From assembly GCA_014802045.1 (NCBI GenBank), contig JAAVDA010000033.1, positions 1 through 56,516 on the forward strand: a DNA stretch of 56,516 bases, in the 5' to 3' direction. Below, piece by piece: positions 44,525 through 53,672 of this stretch. The notes under the pieces are model-generated. The model did not search any database and was not told the DNA's origin. It was given only the letters and a program-made list of their open reading frames with translations. Source of the stretch: Bacteroides sp. (lineage in GTDB: Bacteria; Bacteroidota; Bacteroidia; Bacteroidales; Muribaculaceae). The position numbers and the translations under genes are program-made. Numbering within the stretch: the stretch's first letter is position 1; the number at the start of each line of letters is the position of its first letter.

Positions 44525-44612
44525 GGGGCGGCGGATGAATTGTGTGTTGGATTGAATATACCGCCCGCACGTCCTGCCGATTTTCGGCTAAAGGAGCTGA
44601 CTCTTCAGCTCT
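44525..44612 (-). other. Structured leader with three hairpins
   Basis: Between the promoter and the redoxin gene three hairpins are seen: GAGCTGA/TCAGCTC (44594-44600, 44605-44611), GCCGA/TCGGC (44576-44580, 44584-44588) and GGGCGG/CCGCCC (44526-44531, 44561-44566). This is a more ordered leader than others here. Function unknown; no T run follows, so it is not an obvious attenuator. Confidence 0.4.
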
Positions 44613-44631
44613 CTACCATCTTATAACGCTG

Positions 44632-44662
44632 CAAAGATAGGCATTTGTTCCGAAACTACAAA
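44632..44662 (-). promoter_or_regulatory. Promoter of the redoxin gene
   Basis: On the minus strand TTTG (44662-44659), 19 nt, TATCTTTG (44639-44632). The rest of the divergent gap (44663-44812) holds a possible weak sigma-gene promoter: TTTG 44770-44773, 21 nt, TAATTTTA 44795-44802. Confidence 0.65.
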
Positions 44663-44812
44663 AACACGTGGAGGAGTCACCTCCCTGATTTAGTTAGCGG
44701 AAGGGCTGCGACACCGCACTGCGAGCGGGATTCTGCAGAGATGTTAAAAAACAAAAACAATGCCCCTATTTTGTGATATTATCCCGATTATGGCTAATTT
44801 TACACCAGAAAT

Positions 44813-45385
44813 ATGGATAATGAGGACGACATAAGAATCCCTTCGGCAGAAGAGCTGCTCGTGGAGCGTCTGCGTGACCCGCACAGGTGTCGCGAAGCGT
44901 TCGGCGAGGTCATACGCCTCTATTCCGAACCGCTCTACCGTCAGATACGCCGTATGGTGCAGCGCCACGAAGATGCCGACGACCTCCTGCAAAACACTTT
45001 TCTTAAGGCCTGGCAGTCTATTGATGCCTTCCGCGGACAGGCGAAATTGTCTACATGGCTCTACAAGATTGCCATCAACGAAAGCCTTACATTCCTTGAA
45101 AAAGAGCGGAAACGCCAGAACCTATCTATTGACGAAGAAGAATCAGCCCTGATCAACTCCATCGAGGCAGATACTGAGATAGACGGCGACGAACTCAAAC
45201 TCAAATTGCGGCGTGCCATAGCTTCATTGCCCGAAAAGCAGAGACTCGTGTTTAATATGCGCTACTACGACGACATGAAATATGAAGCTATGTCAGAGAT
45301 TTTAGGCACCTCTGTCGGAGCACTCAAAGCCTCATATCATCTCGCAGTAAAAAAAATAGAGCAATATTTTGCAGAAAGCGATTAA
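44813..45385 (+). CDS. RNA polymerase ECF sigma factor
   Basis: A 190-aa sigma-70-family factor. Region 2 holds QRHEDADDLLQNTFLKAWQSI and FRGQAKLSTWLYKIAINES. Region 4 holds ALPEKQRLVF-type (IASLPEKQRLVFNMRYYDDM) and EILGTSVGALKASYHLAV. It is followed by a membrane protein that looks like its anti-sigma factor and a Spy-like periplasmic protein, a layout typical of envelope-stress ECF operons. Confidence 0.95.
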   Translation: MDNEDDIRIPSAEELLVERLRDPHRCREAFGEVIRLYSEPLYRQIRRMVQRHEDADDLLQNTFLKAWQSIDAFRGQAKLSTWLYKIAINESLTFLEKERKRQNLSIDEEESALINSIEADTEIDGDELKLKLRRAIASLPEKQRLVFNMRYYDDMKYEAMSEILGTSVGALKASYHLAVKKIEQYFAESD

Positions 45386-45433
45386 ACTTTTCGAGCGAAC
45401 CCACGTCTAATCCCATATAAACACCGGAAAACT

Positions 45434-45850
45434 ATGAAAGAAAAAGAAAGCGAATTGCTGAAAGGCCTTAGCCGCGACGACGGTATGAGGGTGCCGGAGG
45501 GCTATTTCGCCGATTTTGCCGACCGTATGCAGAGCATGCTTCCCGAGCAACCATGGGAAAGCGAAGCCAACGGCACACGGGTGATGCCACGCACTATGTG
45601 GCAGAAAATCCGCCCGTACGTCTACATGGCCGCTATGTTTATGGGCGTATGGTGCATGATGAAGATGATGGATCTCATGCGTCCGTCGGCCGACAATATC
45701 TATCCCTCGATGAGTCCGGCTCTTGCCGAAGCCATGAACGACGACAGTTTTATGAATGACTATTATATCTCCGACGTGGACGAAACCGATATCCTCGACC
45801 AGCTCTATGATGAAGGATTTACAACTGCGTCGCTAATTCCCTCGCTATGA
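45434..45850 (+). CDS. Putative anti-sigma factor-like membrane protein
   Basis: A 138-aa protein with a cytosolic N-terminus (RVPEGYFADFADRMQSML), one membrane helix at about 62-78 (VYMAAMFMGVWCMMKMM) and an acidic periplasmic tail. Bacteroidetes anti-sigma partners often have this VPEGYF start and single helix. It overlaps the next gene by 4 bases. No sequence motif proves sigma binding; position is the main evidence. Confidence 0.65.
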   Translation: MKEKESELLKGLSRDDGMRVPEGYFADFADRMQSMLPEQPWESEANGTRVMPRTMWQKIRPYVYMAAMFMGVWCMMKMMDLMRPSADNIYPSMSPALAEAMNDDSFMNDYYISDVDETDILDQLYDEGFTTASLIPSL

Positions 45851-46344
45851 TGATACAGAGAATCTTCTCCCGTTTGATGGCTTCTATAATTGTTGCCGTC
45901 GCTGCTATATTCATGTCGGCCAGTCTGAACGCCTCTCCTCATCCTCAGGGCAAAGGCAAAAAAGAACGCACGGAGTGGATGAAAGAGATGCGCCGATATA
46001 AAGCTGAGTTCATGGCCGACAGGCTGAAGCTCACAGACGAGCAGAAAGCAAAATTTGTGCCTGTTTATGAGGAAATGGACGAACGTACAGCCAAGATTGA
46101 GCGTGAAACCCGGCAGATGGAGAGGGAGGTGAGAAAGAAAGGTGCGCAGGCCACAGACACAGAATATGAGAAAGCTGCCGAAGCCCTGACCGAACTCAAA
46201 GGAAAGCAAGGCGCCATCGAGATGGAATATCTGCCTAAATTCAAATCAATCCTCACTAAAGAGCAGCTCTTCAAGATGAAAGGAGCGGAGAGAGACTTCA
46301 TGCGCGAGCTGATGGATCGTCACCGCAAATCGTCTAAGAAATAA
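45847..46344 (+). CDS. Spy/CpxP-like periplasmic protein
   Basis: A 165-aa exported protein with signal peptide (SIIVAVAAIFMSASLNA) and a highly charged helical body containing MADRLKLTDEQKAKFVPVYEE, the LTxxQ-type motif of Spy/CpxP, and a second related motif FKSILTKEQLFKM. Spy-like proteins act as periplasmic chaperones or stress sensors. Its place after an ECF sigma and an anti-sigma-like gene fits an envelope-stress role. Confidence 0.78.
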   Translation: MMIQRIFSRLMASIIVAVAAIFMSASLNASPHPQGKGKKERTEWMKEMRRYKAEFMADRLKLTDEQKAKFVPVYEEMDERTAKIERETRQMEREVRKKGAQATDTEYEKAAEALTELKGKQGAIEMEYLPKFKSILTKEQLFKMKGAERDFMRELMDRHRKSSKK

Positions 46345-46512
46345 GAGCACTCCGTAGCCTTATTTTCCGGCTCCGATTAGCCGTAGAGCCGATGTTCGAC
46401 AATCGGCCGCACAACTGAGAAAAACAATTTATAGCCCATCACAAAAAGACCTCCGAGAGTTAGAGCGACATGCCTTTCGTTCAACCATCCGTGAGGTTTT
46501 TCTGTTTTTCAG

Positions 46513-46565
46513 TAAGGAGCTGATAAATTAAACGCCTATTACCTATCTCAGATAGGTTAATTCAG
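46513..46565 (+). promoter_or_regulatory. Leader element related to the lpxD leader (copy 2)
   Basis: From 46513 the sequence TAAGGAGCTGATAAATTAAA and on to 46540 matches the lpxD leader strand at 52428-52456 at 24 of 29 aligned positions, with one gap. It forms an imperfect hairpin (CTG 46520-46522/CAG 46563-46565, AATTAA 46526-46531/TTAATT 46557-46562, CCTAT 46535-46539/ATAGG 46552-46556). This competes with a second hairpin, ACCTATC (46541-46547) with GATAGGT (46551-46557). It lies 40 nt before the alpha-2-macroglobulin start. Role inferred only. Confidence 0.5.
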
Positions 46566-46604
46566 GTTTCATCCAGCAATCGTCTCATTCCATTGGTTCT
46601 TATT

Positions 46605-49600
46605 ATGATACTACGCACTCTTGTCATATCCGTCTGCACTCTTGCAGCATCCATATTTTTATCCTCCTCAATATCAGCCATGCCTAAACAGACCCAGCCA
46701 GATTTCGCCTTTCCGGCCAAAGTGGAGAAGGATGCTTCTTCACGCCTTAAATCAGCCCTTGCCTCGCATAACGAGCCCGACATGCTGCGAGCACTGATAG
46801 ACCTCACACTCGCTCAGAGCGTTGTTGCGCCCGACACTCTCCTCCCCTCCTACAAGCGCATCGACTCAATTGCTGCCAGAACATCTCCAGGAGTCACACT
46901 CGCCATGCTGAGACTTCTTCAGGCCACAATGCTCAAAAACGCATATCAGGCCAACCGATGGAAATATGACCGGCGAGACACTCCCCTGCAGCCGATACCG
47001 GATGATTACACCGAGTGGAGCAGCAATCAGTTCAGATATATGACCGATTCGCTCTGCCGGCTCGCACTCTGCAATCCGGAGATTTTGAGCGCCACTCCCA
47101 TATCTGCAATGAAAGGAGTCATCACTCTCAACCGCGAGACTTCAATAGTCTATCCCACTATGCTCGATTTCGTGGCAAACAGTTGCATTGCCATCCGCAC
47201 CTCCCTCCTGCCCGACGAATTCTTACCCGCAAGCATACTATCATCTTCCAATCCCGTCAACACAATTCACACCACGCGGCCATATCTCGCATCCGTCATA
47301 AGCATATTCAATCTCATTAGCTCAAGCCACACCGAGGGAAGCATCCCCTATGTGTGTAATGAAGCTAAGAAAATCAACTTCATTTCATCGCGCGTCTATC
47401 CATCCTCCTATCAGGAAGCCCGCCAAAAGCAAACAGAGCTTCTCTATGCGCTCTACAAATCATGCGTCAATTCTGCTGCCGCTCCCTACGCACTCTATGA
47501 GTTTACCACCGCATCCGAACTCCCTTATCCAGCATGGAGTGAAAACACCGCACAATTGGCCTCAGAGCTCAAGCATACCATTGCCGAAAATCCATCCTTC
47601 TATGCCGTAAACTGCCTTAAGAATACTCTTAACGAACTTCTTCAGGGCAGTGCAGACCTGACGGCTCCTATGTCGGTTGTGCCCGGCGATGAGTTTGAAG
47701 TACAACTATCATTGTGCAATCTCAATTCCGTACGTCTGACCCTATATCGCGTCAACACGTCCCCTTTCACCACCGACCATTACTACTCACACGAGAAAGG
47801 AACGCCCCTACCGGTGGCCATCAGCAGCCGTGAGATTATTTTGAAGAAGCATATTCCTTTTCAGACAGACACCACTCTGAGCTTCAAGCTCCCATCGCCG
47901 GGTCACTACATAATTGTTCCTGCTATAGATAAGGCCAACGGAATAGCAGACAGAAGCTACCCTATGATCAATGCCACACATTTTGCGCTTGCCACAATGA
48001 CTTTCACTGAGCGCAATGCCATTGTGGTTGATCAATCGACCGGACGCCCGGTTGAGAACGCCGACATCCGTTTGCTCCCCACTGCCCGCAATGCGGCTTT
48101 ACGCTCACTCACATCTACCGACAGCAATGGTATTGCCCGCATAGACAGCAGTCTGCAGGGCAATCTCTTCGTTTCGAAAGAAAATGATAGCTATGCCTCC
48201 CCCCAATACATTTACCGACTGAATTCTTCCGTAAAACAAGACGGAGCTGCGTTAGCTGCCTTCACCGATCTGCCCATCTATCATCCGGGCGACAGCGTGG
48301 AATGGCTTGCTGTAGCATATACCTTCAATGGTAAAATCAGGCAGTCGGCCGAAGGGGTTAGACTGAAAGCAGTGATTCATGATGCCAATAATCAGTCGGT
48401 CGACACTCTGATTGCCTCTACCGACGCATTCGGCCGCATCACAGGCAAATTCCGTCTGCCCGAGGGAGGACTCACCGGGCAATACCACATCAGCTTCAAC
48501 AGCGACAATGCAACCGACCCATCAATCAGAGGAGAGGTGTGGTTCACCGTGTCCGATTATAAGCTTCCCACTTTCAGTGTGGAGATACCCACGGTAGAAC
48601 AGGGCACTCCCGCCGGTGGTGTCACTTTGCGTGGAAAGGCAGAGACCTATGCCGGAATACCGGTGGCAGGAGCAAAGGTCACTGTCTCAGTGAAAAGCAT
48701 TCCATTTTTCGCTCGTTTCTTCTCAGGTGGTCAGGCATTCTATTCCACCGAAACCTCCACTGACACCGACGGATCCTTCTCAATAGCCCTTACGGCAGAT
48801 GTGATTGCCCTGTCGCCCGACCCGAAAGGAGTTTTCGCAGCAGATGTCAGCGTCACTTCCTCCGCTCAGGAAAGCCGTCAGACCACACGCATATTCGCCT
48901 TAGCCAAACGCTATCTCCTCGGAGCTTCCCCCGCATCTGATATAGACGCTTCCAAACCGGTTGATTTCCATATCAGAGTAACAGATCCGGAGGGTAAGGA
49001 TATTAATGCTCTGGTAGGCTATTCGCTCATCGATACAGATGGAAAGACTGCGGTTGAGGGGGAATGTTCCACATCGTCCACCGGTGTAGACTTGTCAGAG
49101 GTGAAATCCGGCATCTATACTCTGAGTCTCACATATCCGGGTGCCGACACCCTCAGCATTGACAACATAGCACTCTACCGCCTCACCGACCCACTCCCCC
49201 CGAGAGATTTACCCGTATGGATACCACAGACTTCCTTCACCGGAAAGCAGGCAAAGGTGGTCTACGGCACATACTCGCCCGACACATATGTGCTCGCCAC
49301 CATATGGAATGAGAACGAGATAATCTCCCGCCGATGGTTAAAATGCGAGCCAGGTATTCACATTTTTGATTTAGCCGTCACCGACGGGCAGGAGAAAGCA
49401 AACCTCAACCTGTTTGCCACCAAAAACTATCGCACCACATCAATGGATATCACCTTGACCGATAAGGCTGCTATACCGGGAATAACGATCGAATCGTCCA
49501 CATTCCGCAATCGGCTCGTGCCCGGCTCTACCGAAAGCTGGACTCTGACCGTCAAAGCCAAAGACGGCTCGCCGGCTTCTGCCGCTCTGGTGCTCGATGT

Positions 49601-52259
49601 CTATAATCAGGCTCTGCGCCAGTTGGCCAAGGCCGACTGGAATCTTCATCTGATGTCTGGATCCGCAAAATATTTGAGCGTCATCACCCCTCCCCTGGAG
49701 CAAATCATTCATTCCGGTGTGAATAAGCCATTCGAATACCTTCGCTGCAATCTTCTGTCGATTCCTGAATTTGACACCTACGGCCTTGCTTTCGGTCCGA
49801 ATGGACGATATAGAGTGAGAGGTATGCTCGCCACACGGGGCTCAGGTGTAATCATGAAGAAAGCTTCCACTAACAGTTTGATAACCAAAGAGGAATCTGC
49901 AGACGCCGATCTCTTTGCCGCGTCTGAGCACTCCGATATGGTTGCACCGATGATGGCTGAAGCCGATGCAGGAGCCACAGCAGAAGAAACTTCGGCCGAA
50001 AGCAAAGTGACGGCCACAGAAACCCCGGCCTACCGCTCCGGCGAAACACCACTGGCTCTTTTCCGACCAATGCTGACCACGGACTCTGAGGGTAAGGTGA
50101 CCTGCCGATTCACCGTGCCTGATGCCAACACCACCTGGTGTTTCAACGCCCTCGCTTTCACCCGCGATATGCTCTCGTCGTCTTTTGCCACCGAAGTGAC
50201 AGCCGCAAAAAAGATTATGGTCACACCCAACCCTCCACGCTTTGTACGAACCGGCGACAGTGTAGAAATCGCGGCCACTGTGTTCAACAATACCGAAACA
50301 CCCTTTACTGCCACAACCATAATCGAAACATTCGACCCCTCAACCGGACGAATTCTCACCTCCGATACCATAACCTCAGATCTTATTCTTCCTGCGGCGT
50401 CTTCAGTTGTATATGCTGAAATCGATGCTCCTTACGATGCTCCTTTCATTGGCTACCGGGTGCGTTCATCGGCCGATGGCCATTCCGATGGTGAGCAGAT
50501 TATCATTCCTGTGCTTCCCTCTTCAAGTCCTGTGATAGAGAGCAAGCCATTTTATATTGCCCCTGACCAACGCACTTACGAGACCACTCTGCCCGACATG
50601 GAAGTTGGCCGGCAGCTCACTCTCACCTATTGCGACAATCCTCTATGGTATGTGGTCACAGCCCTACCGGGTCTGCGGACACCTTCACGCGAAACCTCTA
50701 TCGATGCCGCCGCATCGCTTTTCTCTACGGCTGTTGCAGCAGACCTTATCAAAACACAACCGATTCTTGAAGAGGCTCTCACCGAATGGCAGCATGCCGC
50801 CGACAAAGACAGCATGCTCACATCGCTTCTGAGCAGAAATGCCGACATGAAAAATATGCTGCTTGAGGCCACTCCCTGGATGGTCGATGCACAAACCGAC
50901 AGCGAGCGCATGGCTCGTCTGGCTCTGCTTTTCGATAAAAATGAAATCAAAACCGCCACACTTAAGGCTCTCTCTATCCTCTCCCGTCTTGAGCAGCCCG
51001 AAGGAGGATGGAGCTGGTCGGCGGCAAGCAGCAGAATGTCTGAATGGGCCACTCTCTCGGTGCTCTACACCCTCGGACGCCTTAATTCTCTTGGGATGCT
51101 TCCCGACAATAACTCTCTCTTGGCCATGTCTCTCCGAGCATTCCGTAGGCTGGAGACCAAAGATGCCGAACGTTTGCGTAAAAATCCTCAGGGTTCATTC
51201 CTCGAATTTACCCGTCTGTCGGCACTTTGGCCACAATTCGCACTCACAGCCGACGGCACAAAGGTGAAAACCGCCGGAATAAACTATATTCTCAAAAACT
51301 GGAAGAAAATGCAAGTGAGAGACAAAGCCATTTCGGCTATGATTCTCCACAACAGCAATTACCGCAGCGTAGCGGCAAAAATAATGGAATCAGTGAGCGA
51401 ATATTCCACATACTCTCCTCAGAAAGGTATGTGGTGGCCCTCCGTCACAGACACTTACGGTTATTACGAAACTCTCACCACTGCCGCCACCGCTGCAAGA
51501 GCCTATGCAATGATATCTCCCGACGCGCCAGACACCGACCGTATTCGCCAGTGGCTCATAATTCAGAAAGAGGCCATGGACTGGGGCAACGGCCCGACTG
51601 CCACCGATGTCATAGCTGCTGTGCTTGCCACCTCATCTAAATGGATTGCACCTGCCGGCCAAACCACGGTGAGCATTGACGGCACTCCCCTCTCCGTTAA
51701 ATCCTCATCACGCTTCACGGGTGAAATACACACAGATCTTTCAGAAGCTCCATCAAATAGCGTGCTCGCAATCACCCGCACTCAGAATGCTCCGGCATGG
51801 GGCGCAGTGATGAGCAGAGCCACCCGCCCGATGCGCAATATAAAGTCGGCAGGCTCTGATGAAGTGACTATTGAAAAGCGTATGCTTCTTGCCGATTCAA
51901 CCGGCTGGAAAGAAACATCTACCCTCCACCCCGGCGAAAAAGTCAGAATAGAGTTGCTTATCAAAACCACCCGAACCATGGATTATGTGACAATCACTGA
52001 TGAGCGGGCGGCATGTTTAGAACCAGTTGACCAGCTGCCGGGCACTATATTCAGCGAAGGAGTGCTCTTCTATCGGGAGAACCGCGACTCCCAAACCAAC
52101 CTTTTCATTGACCATCTTCCTGCCGGCACATATCTGCTCACATATGATATGTGGGTCAACAATAGCGGAGAGTTTGCATCAGGAATAGCAACCATACAAA
52201 GTCAGCTTGCTCCTGCCCTCACCGCCCATTCATCCGGAACAGTCCTCCGTGTCAGATAA
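46605..52259 (+). CDS. Alpha-2-macroglobulin family protein without thioester
   Basis: A very large (1884 aa) exported protein with an N-terminal signal (LVISVCTLAASIFLSSSISA). An N-terminal helical region (about 30-330) precedes MG-type beta domains, with the MG2 motif LPIYHPGDSVEW near 554. The A2M domain starts near 1150 (ALFRPMLTTDSEGKVTCRF), and a helical complement-like domain begins near 1330. The thioester motif CxEQ is missing: the matching place (about 1354) reads LPGLRTPSRETSIDAA. Bacterial relatives are thought to trap proteases in the periplasm; thioester-less forms resemble E. coli YfaS. The start at 46605 is the first ATG. It is alone in its transcript. Confidence 0.9.
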   Translation: MILRTLVISVCTLAASIFLSSSISAMPKQTQPDFAFPAKVEKDASSRLKSALASHNEPDMLRALIDLTLAQSVVAPDTLLPSYKRIDSIAARTSPGVTLAMLRLLQATMLKNAYQANRWKYDRRDTPLQPIPDDYTEWSSNQFRYMTDSLCRLALCNPEILSATPISAMKGVITLNRETSIVYPTMLDFVANSCIAIRTSLLPDEFLPASILSSSNPVNTIHTTRPYLASVISIFNLISSSHTEGSIPYVCNEAKKINFISSRVYPSSYQEARQKQTELLYALYKSCVNSAAAPYALYEFTTASELPYPAWSENTAQLASELKHTIAENPSFYAVNCLKNTLNELLQGSADLTAPMSVVPGDEFEVQLSLCNLNSVRLTLYRVNTSPFTTDHYYSHEKGTPLPVAISSREIILKKHIPFQTDTTLSFKLPSPGHYIIVPAIDKANGIADRSYPMINATHFALATMTFTERNAIVVDQSTGRPVENADIRLLPTARNAALRSLTSTDSNGIARIDSSLQGNLFVSKENDSYASPQYIYRLNSSVKQDGAALAAFTDLPIYHPGDSVEWLAVAYTFNGKIRQSAEGVRLKAVIHDANNQSVDTLIASTDAFGRITGKFRLPEGGLTGQYHISFNSDNATDPSIRGEVWFTVSDYKLPTFSVEIPTVEQGTPAGGVTLRGKAETYAGIPVAGAKVTVSVKSIPFFARFFSGGQAFYSTETSTDTDGSFSIALTADVIALSPDPKGVFAADVSVTSSAQESRQTTRIFALAKRYLLGASPASDIDASKPVDFHIRVTDPEGKDINALVGYSLIDTDGKTAVEGECSTSSTGVDLSEVKSGIYTLSLTYPGADTLSIDNIALYRLTDPLPPRDLPVWIPQTSFTGKQAKVVYGTYSPDTYVLATIWNENEIISRRWLKCEPGIHIFDLAVTDGQEKANLNLFATKNYRTTSMDITLTDKAAIPGITIESSTFRNRLVPGSTESWTLTVKAKDGSPASAALVLDVYNQALRQLAKADWNLHLMSGSAKYLSVITPPLEQIIHSGVNKPFEYLRCNLLSIPEFDTYGLAFGPNGRYRVRGMLATRGSGVIMKKASTNSLITKEESADADLFAASEHSDMVAPMMAEADAGATAEETSAESKVTATETPAYRSGETPLALFRPMLTTDSEGKVTCRFTVPDANTTWCFNALAFTRDMLSSSFATEVTAAKKIMVTPNPPRFVRTGDSVEIAATVFNNTETPFTATTIIETFDPSTGRILTSDTITSDLILPAASSVVYAEIDAPYDAPFIGYRVRSSADGHSDGEQIIIPVLPSSSPVIESKPFYIAPDQRTYETTLPDMEVGRQLTLTYCDNPLWYVVTALPGLRTPSRETSIDAAASLFSTAVAADLIKTQPILEEALTEWQHAADKDSMLTSLLSRNADMKNMLLEATPWMVDAQTDSERMARLALLFDKNEIKTATLKALSILSRLEQPEGGWSWSAASSRMSEWATLSVLYTLGRLNSLGMLPDNNSLLAMSLRAFRRLETKDAERLRKNPQGSFLEFTRLSALWPQFALTADGTKVKTAGINYILKNWKKMQVRDKAISAMILHNSNYRSVAAKIMESVSEYSTYSPQKGMWWPSVTDTYGYYETLTTAATAARAYAMISPDAPDTDRIRQWLIIQKEAMDWGNGPTATDVIAAVLATSSKWIAPAGQTTVSIDGTPLSVKSSSRFTGEIHTDLSEAPSNSVLAITRTQNAPAWGAVMSRATRPMRNIKSAGSDEVTIEKRMLLADSTGWKETSTLHPGEKVRIELLIKTTRTMDYVTITDERAACLEPVDQLPGTIFSEGVLFYRENRDSQTNLFIDHLPAGTYLLTYDMWVNNSGEFASGIATIQSQLAPALTAHSSGTVLRVR

Positions 52260-52269
52260 TATCTTACGC

Positions 52270-52318
52270 TTGGCATACCATAGGCTTTGACAGGTCTATG
52301 GTATGCCAATTATTTATT
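52270..52318 (+). terminator. Intrinsic terminator of the alpha-2-macroglobulin gene
   Basis: A 14-bp perfect stem (52270-52283 with 52296-52309) followed by a T-rich tract (ttatttattt). Confidence 0.88.
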
Positions 52319-52415
52319 TGTATTCTTTGACACATATTCACTTTTTTTAGGCTTAACAGCGATTTTATGTCGATTCTGTGGATTATATGAAAAATTATTA
52401 CCACCTTTGTACTCT

Positions 52416-52615
52416 AAATTTGAATCATAAGTAGCTGGTCAAATTAAACGCATATCAGCTGTTCTGACGATTCCGAGCCGATTAGACCGCAGAGACAGTG
52501 TGCAAAAAGGCCGAAGCGACCGGTACCGAACAAACGGATGATATGCAAGATTTGCTACTTAGATGAGACTTTATCATATCGTTTTAATTAGAACAGCTAC
52601 TTAACTGTTACCGAA
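52416..52615 (+). promoter_or_regulatory. Leader RNA of the lipid A operon with two alternative helices
   Basis: The 5' strand 52428-52457 can pair in two exclusive ways. Helix A uses 52539-52561: TAAGTAG/CTACTTA, CAAAT/ATTTG and GCATATCA/TGATATGC, 20 pairs. Helix B uses 52572-52603: TAAGTAGCTG/CAGCTACTTA (10 pairs, perfect) and then AATTAAA/TTTAATT and ATAT/ATAT parts, about 25 pairs. Helix B ends 13 nt before the lpxD ATG and could block ribosome entry; helix A would free that stretch. An 80-nt domain (52458-52538) lies inside both. The likely start is near 52416, after a weak box CACCTTTG (52402-52409). Seen: pairings. Inferred: switching. Confidence 0.55.
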
Positions 52616-53647
52616 ATGGAATTATCAGTGAGTCAGATTGCCCTTATCGCCGGAGGAACGGTGGAAGGAAATGGAGACGCCCGTATTTCCACCTTCGCAA
52701 AAATCGAAGAGGGACAGCCGGGAGCGATATCATTTTTAGCCAATCCGAAATATACCCACCATATATATACGACCCGCTCCACTGCGGTGCTCGTAAGTCG
52801 TGATTTTGTGGCCGAACAACCCGTAAGCACAACCCTCATACGTGTGGATGACCCATATGCCACAGTGGCTCATCTTCTTTCCGAAGTGCAGAAAATCATG
52901 TGTCCGCCACGCCATGGCATAGAGCAGCCTTGCTTTATTGCCACCGATGCTGAGGTGGCTCCCGACGCATACATAGGTGCTTTCGCCTATATAGGAAAGG
53001 GAGCCAAAATCGGTGCCGGCGCACAAATCTACCCTCAGACCTATGTGGGCGACAATGTGAGCATCGGCGACAACACCACTCTTTATCCGGGCGTGAAAGT
53101 GTATCACGGTTGCCGCATCGGATGTCGATGCATCATCCATTCAGGCGCCGTGATTGGTGCCGACGGATTCGGATTCGCTCCCACCGAACATGGCTACGAC
53201 AAAATTCCGCAGACAGGCATCGTCGAATTAGACAATGATGTTGAGATTGGAGCCAACACTACCATAGACCGCGCCATGATGGGTGCCACAAAAATAGGCA
53301 GAGGGGTGAAACTTGACAACCTCATCCAGATTGCCCACAACTGCTCTGTGGGTCGCGATACGGTGATGGCAGCCCAAGCCGGAATAGCTGGTTCGACGAA
53401 GGTGGGCGAACGCTGCATGATTGGAGGACAGGTCGGAGTTGCCGGCCATATCTCTGTGGGCGATGGAGCTCAGATAGCCGCACAATCAGGCATCCAGAAA
53501 GAGGTTGCTCCCGGAGCACGCCTTTTCGGTTCTCCCGCCATAGACCTCACCGAATACGGACGTCAGGCAGTCAATGTTCGCCGTCTGTCTGGCCTTTATA
53601 AAAAAGTAGATGAGCTCGCCAAGCTCATTAATACAGATAAAGAATAA
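52616..53647 (+). CDS. lpxD: UDP-3-O-acylglucosamine N-acyltransferase
   Basis: A 343-aa left-handed beta-helix acyltransferase, third step of lipid A synthesis, adding the second (N-linked) 3-hydroxyacyl chain. The N-terminal uridine-binding domain ends near residue 100. Hexapeptide repeats follow (e.g. [20 protein letters not shown]). The catalytic His lies in [12 protein letters not shown], and a C-terminal helix binds acyl carrier protein. First gene of lpxD-lpxC/fabZ-lpxA. Confidence 0.96.
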   Translation: MELSVSQIALIAGGTVEGNGDARISTFAKIEEGQPGAISFLANPKYTHHIYTTRSTAVLVSRDFVAEQPVSTTLIRVDDPYATVAHLLSEVQKIMCPPRHGIEQPCFIATDAEVAPDAYIGAFAYIGKGAKIGAGAQIYPQTYVGDNVSIGDNTTLYPGVKVYHGCRIGCRCIIHSGAVIGADGFGFAPTEHGYDKIPQTGIVELDNDVEIGANTTIDRAMMGATKIGRGVKLDNLIQIAHNCSVGRDTVMAAQAGIAGSTKVGERCMIGGQVGVAGHISVGDGAQIAAQSGIQKEVAPGARLFGSPAIDLTEYGRQAVNVRRLSGLYKKVDELAKLINTDKE

Positions 53648-53672
53648 TAAAAACTCATCTCATATCACAGCA

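Noticed and set aside
53610..53672. Overlap of lpxD and lpxC by extending lpxC upstream
   Set aside because: The added residues are not LpxC-like; the ATG at 53673 matches the family.
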